IMG/VR virus record: IMGVR_UViG_3300020167_000003
Span: 1 to 37,159 of that record
DNA from: a virus
Direction: 5' to 3' (one strand)
Length of the DNA: 37,159 nt
Shown: positions 25,081 through 33,089 of the stretch, piece after piece
Layout of the letters: each line of letters starts with the position of its first letter
How positions within the stretch are numbered: position 1 is the first letter of the stretch
Program-made: the position numbers and the translations under genes
The notes under the pieces: model-generated
The model's input: the letters and a program-made list of their open reading frames with translations, nothing else
What the model was told of the DNA's origin: nothing
Database searches by the model: none

Positions 25081-25922
25081 TATTGCGCTACAAATATTAA
25101 TGTATCAGCTAATGTTTCTCCTGCGTTTGTTTCACCTACTACATAACCTGCAAATGTTGGATAGGTAGGATAGTTTACTGTTTCAGAACTTACCATATAC
25201 GTTCTACTTGCAGGTGCTGTTGTATCTGCCCTTATTCCTGCATCAATTAAAAGTATATCAGTAACTCCTGGCACAGCTTGTATGTAATCTTCTAAGGTCA
25301 ACAACTTTACAGTTCCATCAAAAGGAATGTTAGCAAAATAATTAGCAATTGCAGCTATTACCGTTGCACTAATAACACTTGCATATTGACCGTTATAATA
25401 AATATTTGCTTTTAAATAAAACTTATCAGATGTGTAGCTATATGTGTATGTTTTCGTTCCTGCAAATCCTATATCATTCAAATATCCTTTTAAAGAGCTA
25501 ATCTCTAAAGCCGACAAAGCTACTGGAGGCTCTGACTTAGCAACTTTAACAGATATTGTTTTGTTAGCCATAGTTTTTACACTACTACGAGTTATTATTT
25601 GTAAAGTTGAATCTACTGTAATATAAGAAGGTGCAAAATCTACTAATGTAATCACTTGTGGTACAGTTGCGCTATATTGAAACTTCTTTATTTGTGCAGT
25701 CAGCCACGCACCACTACCGATTGCGCTTTTAGAGATAGTTGTTTCTATTTCAACTTTAAATATATCCCATAATTGTTCAAGGTAGTTAATTACAGTAGCT
25801 GTTATTGACTTCCATAGAGTGTATATAGCAGTTTGAGATGTACTATTCAATGAACTTAATGATGTTTCAGATGCTTGTGCATCATCCATCTCTGTTATAA
25901 TTGTGCTTATATCTCTTGCCAT
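25080..25922 (-). CDS. Baseplate assembly protein J-like (Mu gp47-like)
   Basis: A 280-aa protein read as a divergent baseplate J. It has a helical N-terminus (residues 1-75, with IYTLWKSITATVINYLEQL), a beta middle domain (about 85-130), ALEISSLKGYLNDIGFAG, and a C-terminal region with VIAAIANYFANIPFDGTVKL followed by YIQAVPGVTDILLID. The last pair is typical of J-like proteins. It forms the baseplate wedge. It shares one base with the downstream gpI-like gene and abuts the tail-completion gene. Confidence 0.7.
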   Translation of the reverse strand: MARDISTIITEMDDAQASETSLSSLNSTSQTAIYTLWKSITATVINYLEQLWDIFKVEIETTISKSAIGSGAWLTAQIKKFQYSATVPQVITLVDFAPSYITVDSTLQIITRSSVKTMANKTISVKVAKSEPPVALSALEISSLKGYLNDIGFAGTKTYTYSYTSDKFYLKANIYYNGQYASVISATVIAAIANYFANIPFDGTVKLLTLEDYIQAVPGVTDILLIDAGIRADTTAPASRTYMVSSETVNYPTYPTFAGYVVGETNAGETLADTLIFVAQ

Positions 25923-26389
25923 TATGCGTGAATTGTTGGTACTAATGTTAATGATGCTGTTTGCGTTCTGTTACTAGGTGAAGCATCTGCATCTTTTATT
26001 GTTGTTTTATAATCTGTCTGATAATCCTGTACGTTATCGTGGTCAAAGTTTTGTCTTTCATCCACACGCAACAACTTAGAAGCCGAAACTCCACATTGTA
26101 AAGTATGGACAGCCTTGAAAACATCTTGCTTTAATTGTAAAATAAAAGTATCTTCATCTTTGTAACTTTCAAAACCTAAATGTAAAGTGATAATAGAATC
26201 GTATTGCTGAACACCTAATGTTAAATCAACAAAATTGGAGTTATTAAATTCAATAAAACAACACGGATAAAGAAAAGCGTTTTCTTGCTTTTCATTATCA
26301 AATTGATTATTCCATAGCCCTACCGTTTTAATTCCTTTAATAGAACTAAGTGATGCTTTTAATTGATTGTATATTACTAATTGGCTCAT
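25922..26389 (-). CDS. Tail completion/terminator-like protein (Mu gp37-like position)
   Basis: A 155-aa protein: N-terminal helix (YNQLKASLSSIKGIKTVGLW), a central strand pair (PCCFIEFNNSNFVD, SIITLHLGFESYKDED) and a helical LKQDVFKAVHTL segment, ending QTASLTLVPTIHA. The pattern and position, after the gpG-like gene, fit tail terminator proteins that cap the tail. It overlaps the gpG-like gene by 4 bases. Confidence 0.6.
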   Translation of the reverse strand: MSQLVIYNQLKASLSSIKGIKTVGLWNNQFDNEKQENAFLYPCCFIEFNNSNFVDLTLGVQQYDSIITLHLGFESYKDEDTFILQLKQDVFKAVHTLQCGVSASKLLRVDERQNFDHDNVQDYQTDYKTTIKDADASPSNRTQTASLTLVPTIHA

Positions 26390-26790
26390 CCAAATATCAT
26401 TTTAATCTTACGGTCAAACTTCGCTATTAGGCTTCTGTTTAGCTTTCCACTATATCCTACAAATTGACGTTTAGGCATCTTTGAAAGTCCTTCATTATGT
26501 CTATTAGCATACGGTAAATTAGATGTTATCTTAACAGCGTATTGTCCTACATTACTCTTTTTTAAACTCCTTCTTAATGCACCTGTCTTTGTTAATATCG
26601 CTCTACCTTCTCGTTCACGCTTTTGTCTGCCTTTCCAAATTACCAAACCTTCATCCGTAAAACCTTGATTCCTAAAACTTTCTTCAAACCAATTCAATGC
26701 ATCATTTCCCATTACAGTAACCATTGCCTTAATCTCTCGTTCTGCTTTTATACGAGCTTCTCGTAATATTTTAGCGTTGTTAAAACTCAT
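26386..26790 (-). CDS. Virion morphogenesis protein, Mu gpG / tail-completion-like
   Basis: A 134-aa basic protein with the gpG-like (tail completion S) pattern: N-terminal helix, ALNWFEESFRNQGF, then WKGRQKREREGRAILTKTGA, LRRSLKK, PYANRHNEG and KMPKRQFVGYS. Family members help finish heads and join tails. It overlaps the gpF-like gene by 4 bases upstream and the gp37-like gene by 4 bases downstream, the Mu-type order. Confidence 0.75.
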   Translation of the reverse strand: MSFNNAKILREARIKAEREIKAMVTVMGNDALNWFEESFRNQGFTDEGLVIWKGRQKREREGRAILTKTGALRRSLKKSNVGQYAVKITSNLPYANRHNEGLSKMPKRQFVGYSGKLNRSLIAKFDRKIKMIFG

Positions 26791-27587
26791 GGCAACGGTA
26801 AATTAAAATTCTGTTTAGCTAAATCTTTATACTGTTCAGGAATGTCAAAGTAAGGATGTTGTTTGCTAAACACCTCTTCTCGTTTACCTGCATTAAACAT
26901 AAACTCATTCGGCACGTTTTCAACTACTAAATTCTCTGTGTTTGTTTCTTCTCCTTCATCCATCTGTATAACTCCACATCTGCAATTCCATCCATTAGGA
27001 GGCATTAACGTAGTCCAGAACGCATCATCTACACGTTTAACTATTCCATCCAAAGCAGCGTGTTCAGGTCTTACTCTTCCATCCCCTGCTGTTCTGTATT
27101 TCAAATATGGCAATATATCTTTCTCCTTTTGTATGTCCTGCCATTGTGAAGCAGAACGAGATTGAGATATAGCACTATTGTATTCAGCACTTAGGTAATT
27201 TTCATTGTATTCATCTAAAATACCTTTAGCTTGTTTCTTAAAATCGCCAAACGATGAAATACTATCTCCATTAGTAAGCAAAGAACTGACTTCTCTTGTT
27301 TTCTGAAACTCTTTTGCTCCCGAAAATATATAAACATTATCTCTTAATGATGATAACATTTGATAGTCTGGAGCGTTGATAAGCATATTATCTAAGTTCT
27401 TACCATAACCATCAAACACTCCTTCCGACAGCTTACGGGCAGTCTTTAGATAGGAATGAGCGTCTAAATTGCGTAGGTTGATAGTACCGTTGTATATATC
27501 GTAAATAATACGTTCGACTTCATCATCACTAAACAGATTTAGTTGCTTTGTATCAATATTTTGTATGTCGCAAAATCCACAGCACAT
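26787..27587 (-). CDS. Mu gpF / SPP1 gp7-like head morphogenesis protein
   Basis: A 266-aa protein. The C-terminal half holds the gpF signature: LKYRTAGDGRVRPEHAALDG, then FWTTLMPPNGWNCRCGVIQM, with a CRC pair. These minor head proteins help package DNA and assemble the head. The N-terminus has an unusual Cys cluster (MCCGFCDIQN). It abuts the portal gene by a one-base overlap, the usual portal-gpF pairing. Confidence 0.85.
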   Translation of the reverse strand: MCCGFCDIQNIDTKQLNLFSDDEVERIIYDIYNGTINLRNLDAHSYLKTARKLSEGVFDGYGKNLDNMLINAPDYQMLSSLRDNVYIFSGAKEFQKTREVSSLLTNGDSISSFGDFKKQAKGILDEYNENYLSAEYNSAISQSRSASQWQDIQKEKDILPYLKYRTAGDGRVRPEHAALDGIVKRVDDAFWTTLMPPNGWNCRCGVIQMDEGEETNTENLVVENVPNEFMFNAGKREEVFSKQHPYFDIPEQYKDLAKQNFNLPLP

Positions 27588-28813
27588 TACTTATATAACT
27601 CGTTTAACTTATTCTTAAAATTACTAAACCCTGTATCAACAACGGCTTTCTTCGTTACTACTGTTCCGTATGTTTCTAAAATATATTTCTCATCCAAATC
27701 ATAATACTTCATCAATTCAGTATCAATCTTCATTCTATCCATTAATGGTAGATCATCATCCTCTTTTGCTTGTATCTTATACCCATCCAGTCCAAAACCT
27801 AAACCGTTAAGCATAGGCAATAACTGTTCATTAATTACATTAAGAGCAAAGAACTCATCCGCCTCACCTACCCGGATTAAAACACGCTCCTGCACCTCTG
27901 CACTACCTACAAAAGATTTCTCATCCATTGTAGCCGTTTGACCCAATATAAGTTTACTTATTTCAGAGTTGCAACGGTTAATCATGGCATCGAATACCAT
28001 GTGAGCGTCAGGCTTCTTTGATTCTAAAAACTCAATCGTATCATCAATGTCCATAACAGCAGATAACCCTGTTGATATAGTTTTTAAAGTATTTTCTAAA
28101 TTAGCCCTTGTTACCTCATCTCTGCTATTTGTTTTACCGATAGCTAATGGAACACCATAAGCATCTTGATAAACAGACCATGCACCGATAGCATTCTTTT
28201 TCCAAAGAACTAAAGGAGCTGCTTTCATCAATAACCCTAAGTTATGTTTTTTACCAACACCAATACACCATTCTTTATATGGTGATTCCGTATAATTGAT
28301 TCCTTCAATAGCGGCCCATGTTGGAACTACTAAATTAAATTCAGGCTTCACATAAATACGTGGCACTAAATCAACATCATTAAAATTATCGTCAACCAAA
28401 CTATCGAACTGGACAAGTGAATATCCGTAGTATTCTGAATCCAAAGAGTGTTCTAAAAACTCCCTAAACCATTTAGTCTGAATTAATTTACTTTTTTCTT
28501 CTACTTCATTTCCTGCTTTATCTACTACGCAAAAGGTTTTGCTTAATGTTAAGTTCTTGCGCTGTTGAATTGCTGCTGATAAGTGAGCGTCTAATACAAT
28601 GTCTTTGTATAATTGATATAGTTGGTATCTATTAGGATTGATTAAACTTTCAGCAACCGTTACTGCGTTTCTCCACTTCTGAATATCTTGGCGAATACGA
28701 TAAACTTGCTGTTGTGGTTTTGATATAAAACGTCTTACATCAGACTGTTCAGGCATCTGCTTAGAAGCGTCTTGAACATTAGTAAACGGTATATGTATTC
28801 CGAAGACTTCCAT
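27587..28813 (-). CDS. Portal protein, DUF935 (Mu gp29-like)
   Basis: A 408-aa portal. Recognisable DUF935 segments include SAAIQQRKNLTLSKTFCVVD, EYYGYSLVQFDSLV, RIYVKPEFN, GLLMKAAPLVLWKK, AYGVPLAIGKT and SEISKLILGQTATMDE. It would form the dodecameric ring at the head vertex through which DNA enters. It sits between the gp36-like and gpF-like genes with single-base overlaps on both sides. The length is slightly shorter than Mu gp29. Confidence 0.88.
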   Translation of the reverse strand: MEVFGIHIPFTNVQDASKQMPEQSDVRRFISKPQQQVYRIRQDIQKWRNAVTVAESLINPNRYQLYQLYKDIVLDAHLSAAIQQRKNLTLSKTFCVVDKAGNEVEEKSKLIQTKWFREFLEHSLDSEYYGYSLVQFDSLVDDNFNDVDLVPRIYVKPEFNLVVPTWAAIEGINYTESPYKEWCIGVGKKHNLGLLMKAAPLVLWKKNAIGAWSVYQDAYGVPLAIGKTNSRDEVTRANLENTLKTISTGLSAVMDIDDTIEFLESKKPDAHMVFDAMINRCNSEISKLILGQTATMDEKSFVGSAEVQERVLIRVGEADEFFALNVINEQLLPMLNGLGFGLDGYKIQAKEDDDLPLMDRMKIDTELMKYYDLDEKYILETYGTVVTKKAVVDTGFSNFKNKLNELYK

Positions 28814-29661
28814 TAGTAAGTATTAGTTGTGAATGATGTGATAGTATTAAATCTTATGCTGTTACCCTGATTTGGTAATATGTTAGGTAAGTCTGCTGTA
28901 ACATCACCCGAAGCACACCGCTTAAGCCATGCAATAGCACCACCATTTTGTTGTGGATTATTTCCATCGTATCGCTCTTTGCGTAGGTCAGGTATATTGC
29001 GTGGGTTAATGCGTGAATGTAAATGGTAAAGTGTAATGTCAACTAAATACATTACTATTTGTTGATTTCTGTTATCTCCAGCAGTCCATTTTGTTGTATC
29101 TGTTGGCAATGTTCCAGCAGTTACGCTATACGTTGCACCTGCTGACCATAAACCAGTATTTGAAGACGGTATAATACCTACCGATTGCTGAAGACAAGTG
29201 TAAACTATATCGTTATACCAAACAATATTTCCTATAATATAAGTAGTAGTATTGTTATACTCTGGATTAGGTAATGTAATATAAAATAAAGATTTATCAT
29301 CGCAAATATAAGTCCAATAAGTCGTATTAGTCGGTAAAAAACCAATACTTGATAATATGCAAGTATAAATCTTACCATCATAAGAAACACGAGTTGCAGC
29401 AGAATAAGTAGTAGCATTTGACCAAGCATTTTCAGTATATTCTACTAAGTTTTTACCTTTGTAAGAAACTGAATTAGAATAAACAGAGGTGTTTGAAAAG
29501 ACATTAGCAGTAATATACCTTTGAGTTAAATAAGAAGTCATTTCAGCTTGTGCCGATTGCTCTACATCTAACTTAATTGACTGGTTGCTTTCAATAACTT
29601 GCAATAAGTTATCATCCTGTATCAATCTCTTGTAATCGTTATCTCTTAAAAGTCTTGACAT
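28813..29661 (-). CDS. gp36-like (DUF1320) head-completion protein with inserted carbohydrate-binding-like modules
   Basis: A 282-aa protein. The outer parts match the gp36 family: residues about 8-55 (LDVEQSAQAEMTSYLTQRYI) and about 195-265 (NQQIVMYLVDITLYHLHSRI, GGAIAWLKRCASGDVTADLP). Between them, residues about 78-193 hold two tandem modules with the chitin-binding-like pattern W/Y-x5-Y-x3-G-x-x-V-x-Y-x4-Y-x-C (NATTYSAATRVSYDGKIYTC; NTTTYIIGNIVWYNDIVYTC) plus a third partial one. Family members are usually far shorter. The inserted modules could be displayed at the head-tail neck. Confidence 0.7.
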   Translation of the reverse strand: MSRLLRDNDYKRLIQDDNLLQVIESNQSIKLDVEQSAQAEMTSYLTQRYITANVFSNTSVYSNSVSYKGKNLVEYTENAWSNATTYSAATRVSYDGKIYTCILSSIGFLPTNTTYWTYICDDKSLFYITLPNPEYNNTTTYIIGNIVWYNDIVYTCLQQSVGIIPSSNTGLWSAGATYSVTAGTLPTDTTKWTAGDNRNQQIVMYLVDITLYHLHSRINPRNIPDLRKERYDGNNPQQNGGAIAWLKRCASGDVTADLPNILPNQGNSIRFNTITSFTTNTY

Positions 29662-29709
29662 TATGCAATAATAATGATAATATCAAGATATTAACTAGAA
29701 CTGTAACAC

Positions 29710-29961
29710 TTAATTTAGCAAACTTGTAATAAGATTATATTTGCTATCTTCCATAACTTCTAGCTTTTCTCCAGTTACTTTTTTATACAAGTATTTCAAG
29801 TGTCCTATATTCTTAGCCTGATACCACTCATTTACCATTGGAAAATGAAATACGCCTCCACTAAGCACTCCGTTTACCTTACCATGCAAATAGAATGGGC
29901 TTGTGTGTGTTGCTGTTTCGATTACGAAGTTGTGTTTTATTAGTTGTTTGTGTGTTATCAT
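29710..29961 (-). CDS. Hypothetical small protein next to terminase
   Basis: An 83-aa protein that I do not recognise. The start reads ITHKQLIKHNFVIETATHTS, followed by GKVNGVLSGGVFHFPMVNEW and a helical C-terminus. It shares one base with the large terminase stop (TAATG type), so it is translationally coupled to packaging genes. It may be a minor head or packaging accessory protein. Confidence 0.6.
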   Translation of the reverse strand: MITHKQLIKHNFVIETATHTSPFYLHGKVNGVLSGGVFHFPMVNEWYQAKNIGHLKYLYKKVTGEKLEVMEDSKYNLITSLLN

Positions 29962-31400
29962 TAGAATTTATTTTTAGTGTTTAAGTCTTTAATTACCGGT
30001 CTTCTCATTATGTTACCCGAACCATTTTGATATTGCGCAAACTCGTTTCTAAAAGCCTCGCACATTAAGTAATCCAACGTGTCGCTAAAGTGGTGGTATT
30101 TCTCGTGTGTACTCCCATCTTCTGCTTTTACCTTTTCTTTTAGCTTTGTCCCATCACTCGCCTCTTTACCAAACAACATATCATTTTTCAAATATATGCT
30201 ATTCTCAAATAAGTTAATTGATATATCGAAAATATTATTGGCGTAAATTTCATTAATAAAATTACCTCTCATTGCTACTGGGGGGTGCAATGTCGCAACT
30301 CTTAATGTAGGTTTGAAAATCTCCAATTCATTTGTTATTATCTTAAAATCGTTAAACCCTTTTTCACTTCTAGTGTCTGAGTTCTTGCCTGACGGGTCGC
30401 CATAAACAAATAATCCCCCTTTGTGAGCAAAGTATTTGCGTTTAAACTCGTTACACACTCCTTTCGTAGTGTTGTATGGGTTTTTCATAGCCAATTCATC
30501 AATAAGATAAACAGCCTTACCCACTATTTGCCATATCGAGCAACTCATATAAGGATTAACGTTAAAGTCAAAGCTAATATGCAACGGTATTTGTTCATCG
30601 TACTCCCAATTAAACGTATTTCGAGCTACATTGAAGTTCTTATAAAACAAACCTCCTAAAATCCTATTGCCCCATTTTCCATTACAATAAACCTCCCAAT
30701 AGTATGGATTAGTACGTTTCAAGTCCATTAAGAAACCGATAAACTCATTAGGGATCCATTTGTTATCCTTGTATGTGGAATGGTGAATTGTAAAGGTTAA
30801 ATCAACTTTTGTATCTTTGTCAATTTCAATAATTGTTATATCGGAATAACTAAGTTCGTTTCTGTCTTTAAAAAAACGTTTCCAAAACCAATTGTCCTGA
30901 TAATTTCCTTCTACTTCGGGATTGATTGTAAATGTTTCTTGTAGGTAATTAGCCTTTTGAGTTCTTACCGATGTTGTGATGGTTATAAAATCGTTTTCCG
31001 TTGGTATATCCTCTTCATACCAGACACCAGTAGGGTCTTTAATAGACTTTAGTTTTTGCGTATCATCACAACCTCTAGCAAGAAAAGAATTACCATTGAT
31101 ACAATGTATTTCAAGTGGCTGTAATTTGAACTCAAACAAATCGCCTAATCCCAACTCGAAAATAATATCTTTGATTGTTTGATAGGAGCTATCCTTTATT
31201 GTAGCGTAAGTGTTTCGGACAAGAATATGCCTAAAATAATCTTCTGTTAAGCAACGGTAAATTAGTTTCTTAGCTTCAAAGTTAGACTTGCTACTACCAC
31301 GACCTCCGTACATAATAACGTATCTATCCCTATTTTCTAATAACGGAATAAAGCTCTCGTTTACTATATCTTCCCAATCGCACCAATTTATTGTAAACAT
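29961..31400 (-). CDS. Terminase large subunit
   Basis: A 479-aa packaging motor. The ATPase domain has Walker A GGRGSSKS (32-39) and a Walker B ending GVWYEE (125-130). The RNase H-fold nuclease domain has SFDFNVNP (Asp278), VYGDPSG (332-338) and HFSDTLDYL (437-445), the expected acidic triad. It cuts concatemeric DNA and pumps it into the head through the portal. The family looks like the PBSX/T7-like group common in Bacteroidota phages. The small-subunit candidate lies 61 bases upstream. Confidence 0.92.
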   Translation of the reverse strand: MFTINWCDWEDIVNESFIPLLENRDRYVIMYGGRGSSKSNFEAKKLIYRCLTEDYFRHILVRNTYATIKDSSYQTIKDIIFELGLGDLFEFKLQPLEIHCINGNSFLARGCDDTQKLKSIKDPTGVWYEEDIPTENDFITITTSVRTQKANYLQETFTINPEVEGNYQDNWFWKRFFKDRNELSYSDITIIEIDKDTKVDLTFTIHHSTYKDNKWIPNEFIGFLMDLKRTNPYYWEVYCNGKWGNRILGGLFYKNFNVARNTFNWEYDEQIPLHISFDFNVNPYMSCSIWQIVGKAVYLIDELAMKNPYNTTKGVCNEFKRKYFAHKGGLFVYGDPSGKNSDTRSEKGFNDFKIITNELEIFKPTLRVATLHPPVAMRGNFINEIYANNIFDISINLFENSIYLKNDMLFGKEASDGTKLKEKVKAEDGSTHEKYHHFSDTLDYLMCEAFRNEFAQYQNGSGNIMRRPVIKDLNTKNKF

Positions 31401-31461
31401 GGTTTTTTGAACGTATTGATTTTATTGAGTTTAGTCAACATTGCTCACCGCATGAAGACAA

Positions 31462-31728
31462 CTATTTTTTATTAGGCGGTATAACGGTTATAATCTTTCC
31501 TCCACTTGTAACGTCCAACTTCTTAGGCAATACAAAGTCCATCAACTTCACTACTATCTTCGCCCACTCTAAAGGGTTTTTATTTTTTATCTTTTCCATT
31601 GTAGGCATGAAGTCAATAGCCATTCCATCAATAGCACTAAAGATTATTTCCTTTGTGCTTGTTGTTACGGTGTTTTGAGTTCCCTTTGTTCTGCCTGCTA
31701 CCTTCTTAGCCCCTTTTCTATTAGCCAT
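31462..31728 (-). CDS. Candidate small terminase subunit
   Basis: An 88-aa protein: a basic N-terminus (ANRKGAKKVAGRTKGTQNTV, the GRxKGxxN motif often seen on phage small terminases), a helical middle (KEIIFSAIDGMAIDFMPTME) and a C-terminal tail GGKIITVIPPNKK. Position at the head of the late operon, upstream of the large terminase, supports a DNA-recognition role. It lacks a clear full helix-turn-helix domain and is shorter than most small terminases. Confidence 0.6.
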   Translation of the reverse strand: MANRKGAKKVAGRTKGTQNTVTTSTKEIIFSAIDGMAIDFMPTMEKIKNKNPLEWAKIVVKLMDFVLPKKLDVTSGGKIITVIPPNKK

Positions 31729-31829
31729 ACTATTATAAACTACTTTGGTTTCACAACAAAAGTACTATTTATTCTTTAATCTTTTACAAAAGGGTAAAAT
31801 AATTGAAATTTTAACATTTTTTAACATAT

Positions 31830-31862
31830 CAAATATAGGCTAATGGTGTCAATGGTTTCAAA
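31830..31862 (-). promoter_or_regulatory. Late-operon promoter
   Basis: On the minus strand TTTG (31862-31859) and TATATTTG (31837-31830) are separated by 21 bases, a full match to the Bacteroidota -33/-7 consensus TTTG and TAnnTTTG. A start near 31823 would give a leader of about 95 bases before the small terminase ATG at 31728. Confidence 0.65.
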
Positions 31863-31869
31863 CAATAAT

Positions 31870-31921
31870 TTGCATTTATTTTTGCACAATCTTGCATTTA
31901 TTTTTGCAATTATGTTGCAAG
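31870..31921. promoter_or_regulatory. Operator-like tandem array between divergent promoters
   Basis: The 17-mer TTGCATTTATTTTTGCA occurs at 31870-31886 and 31892-31908 (22-base period). A third half-site TTGCAAG begins at 31915. The units span the gap between the minus-strand -33 box and the plus-strand -33 box, so a protein bound here could control both directions. Confidence 0.6.
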
Positions 31922-31944
31922 TGTCGAAAATCGTTGTACATTTG
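31915..31944 (+). promoter_or_regulatory. Early-operon promoter
   Basis: TTG (31915-31917), a 19-base spacer and TACATTTG (31937-31944) match the Bacteroidota consensus. The TTG also belongs to the third operator half-site. Transcription would start near 31951, about 35 bases before the ATG of the 56-aa gene. Confidence 0.7.
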
Positions 31945-31985
31945 TTTCAGATAAGCAATTAAGCATATCTTTAAAACCTTGCAAA

Positions 31986-32156
31986 ATGAAAAAATTTAAT
32001 CAAGTATTCAACGAACAATTTAAAAAAGAAATGATTGAAAATAATAACAATAAAGAAAAAAGTCTTTTACTTACGATATGTTATTGTAAGGGGTATTTTT
32101 CAAACGATAAAAAAATATCACCTATTTTAGATATAGTATTTGAAACAATCTATTAA
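31986..32156 (+). CDS. 56-aa protein, first gene of early operon
   Basis: ATG AAA AAA TTT opens a 56-codon frame (KKFNQVFNEQFKKEMIEN, then a Lys/Asn-rich linker and LLLTICYCKGYF). It lies 35-40 bases downstream of a strong promoter match, so it should be highly expressed at the start of infection. It is Lys/Asn rich, with a hydrophobic LLLTICYC segment. I do not recognise it; such first-gene peptides are often host-takeover or regulatory proteins, which is only inference here. Confidence 0.5.
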   Translation: MKKFNQVFNEQFKKEMIENNNNKEKSLLLTICYCKGYFSNDKKISPILDIVFETIY

Positions 32157-32222
32157 TCTTGTCCTTGCAAGGTGCAAGCGGTGAGGATAACCGTATAACC
32201 TCTTATTAAAAATCTAAACAAT

Positions 32223-32405
32223 ATGGCACAATTAGTTCACTACGGTAAAATCCTTGCAATCAAAATGGCTGAAAATAAAGCATCAAAGCAATATGTTATG
32301 AATATCTTAGGATATACTGCTTATGACACTTTACGCTCACGAATAGAAGATGCAAGATTTTCTTATGACGAATTGCGTAAACTTAAAGACAAAGGATTAT
32401 TATAA
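32223..32405 (+). CDS. Small helical protein, possible DNA-binding regulator
   Basis: A 60-aa protein: AQLVHYGKILAIKMAENKAS, then KQYVMNILGYTAYDTLRSRI and a charged helix DARFSYDELRKLKDKGLL. The spacing of helices around NILGYTAYDTLRSR resembles a helix-turn-helix, where the second helix would contact DNA. It could be the protein that binds the TTGCA array upstream. That is speculation from position and fold impression. The stop overlaps the next ATG (TAATG). Confidence 0.6.
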   Translation: MAQLVHYGKILAIKMAENKASKQYVMNILGYTAYDTLRSRIEDARFSYDELRKLKDKGLL

Positions 32406-32518
32406 TGGGTGAAAAAGTAATAACCGAACAGACTATCCTACTATTTGATAAATTAGTAATGGTAGCAGACTTTATCACGGATGTTTTGAATCCGCAGTAT
32501 TCATTCAGTTTAAACTAA
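32405..32518 (+). CDS. 37-aa peptide coupled to upstream gene
   Basis: The ATG shares its A with the stop of the 60-aa gene. The 37-residue product (GEKVITEQTILLFDKLVMVA, ending PQYSFSLN) is amphipathic. Coupling and the absence of any other frame in this stretch support translation. No function is recognised. Confidence 0.5.
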   Translation: MGEKVITEQTILLFDKLVMVADFITDVLNPQYSFSLN

Positions 32519-32524
32519 GAAAAT

Positions 32525-32719
32525 ATGAGTTATGACGATTATAAATTAGCAAGTCCTCCCGAACATAAAGAGTGTTCAGAATGTGAAGGCAAAGGGCATT
32601 TTCAACTATCAAATTGTTGTGGAGCGCAATGTGATTCAGATATGTTGATTTGTTACGAATGTAAAGAACATTGCGACTTGCAAGAGTGTGAGGAATGCGA
32701 TGGAACAGGAACAGTTTAA
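32525..32719 (+). CDS. Small Cys-rich zinc-ribbon-like protein
   Basis: A 64-aa protein with 11 Cys. It opens with CSECEGKGHF and closes with CEECDGTGTV, both CxxCxGxG units like those of the DnaJ zinc domain. Between them lie CCGAQC and CYECKEHC. Two zinc sites are likely. Such proteins are common among early phage genes, with unknown targets (perhaps a protein partner or nucleic acid). The ATG is 6 bases after the preceding stop. Confidence 0.7.
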   Translation: MSYDDYKLASPPEHKECSECEGKGHFQLSNCCGAQCDSDMLICYECKEHCDLQECEECDGTGTV

Positions 32720-32730
32720 TTATTATAATA

Positions 32731-32958
32731 ATGGAAATCACCAACTCAAAACAAATAGCCTTTAACATCCAACAGGCACTAACTAGGATAAGCGATTGTG
32801 AGATGAAAGTAAAGGTAGTAAGCAAATGGAATAGCGATAGTACATTGTTCTTTGATGAATACGAAAAGCGCAGGCGTATTGATAAGTTCAATTTGATTAT
32901 GGAAAGATGGAGGAGTTACGCTCAAGGTCAATGTATTACTTTATTAACTAAAATATGA
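32731..32958 (+). CDS. Hypothetical early protein (75 aa)
   Basis: The start chosen is the ATG at 32731 (EITNSKQIAFNIQQALTRI), 11 bases after the zinc-ribbon gene. An ATG at 32695 in the same frame would overlap that gene and add a low-complexity MRWNRNSLIIII. The protein is helical and charged (KVVSKWNSDSTLFFDEYEKR). I do not recognise it. The stop overlaps the next ATG (ATGA). Confidence 0.6.
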   Translation: MEITNSKQIAFNIQQALTRISDCEMKVKVVSKWNSDSTLFFDEYEKRRRIDKFNLIMERWRSYAQGQCITLLTKI

Positions 32959-33089
32959 AAATTAAACTATTAAAACGGATGTCGTTTATCAATGTTAAAC
33001 TATTGATAGCTCAAACAGGCACTATTCGTTGGGTACACTTTATGAGAGCAAAGAGTTATATTAAACGTAAATTAGAAAAATATAAATGA
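32955..33089 (+). CDS. 44-aa basic peptide
   Basis: ATGA overlaps couple this frame to the genes on both sides (32955-32958 and 33086-33089), which is good evidence for translation. The product is very basic (KIKLLKRMSFINVKLLIAQ, ending RAKSYIKRKLEKYK) and may bind nucleic acid or membrane. No family is recognised. Confidence 0.5.
   Translation: MKIKLLKRMSFINVKLLIAQTGTIRWVHFMRAKSYIKRKLEKYK

Noticed and set aside
23432-29710. Shared 9-mer CTGTAACAC near 23433 and near 29701
   Set aside because: Too short and in unrelated contexts; expected by chance at this genome size.
31870-31921. CRISPR-like array
   Set aside because: There are only two full units with a 5-base spacer and no Cas genes; it looks like an operator array.
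32695-32730. ATG at 32695 as the start of the 75-aa early gene
   Set aside because: It overlaps the zinc-ribbon gene and adds a low-complexity N-terminus; the ATG at 32731 fits the operon spacing.
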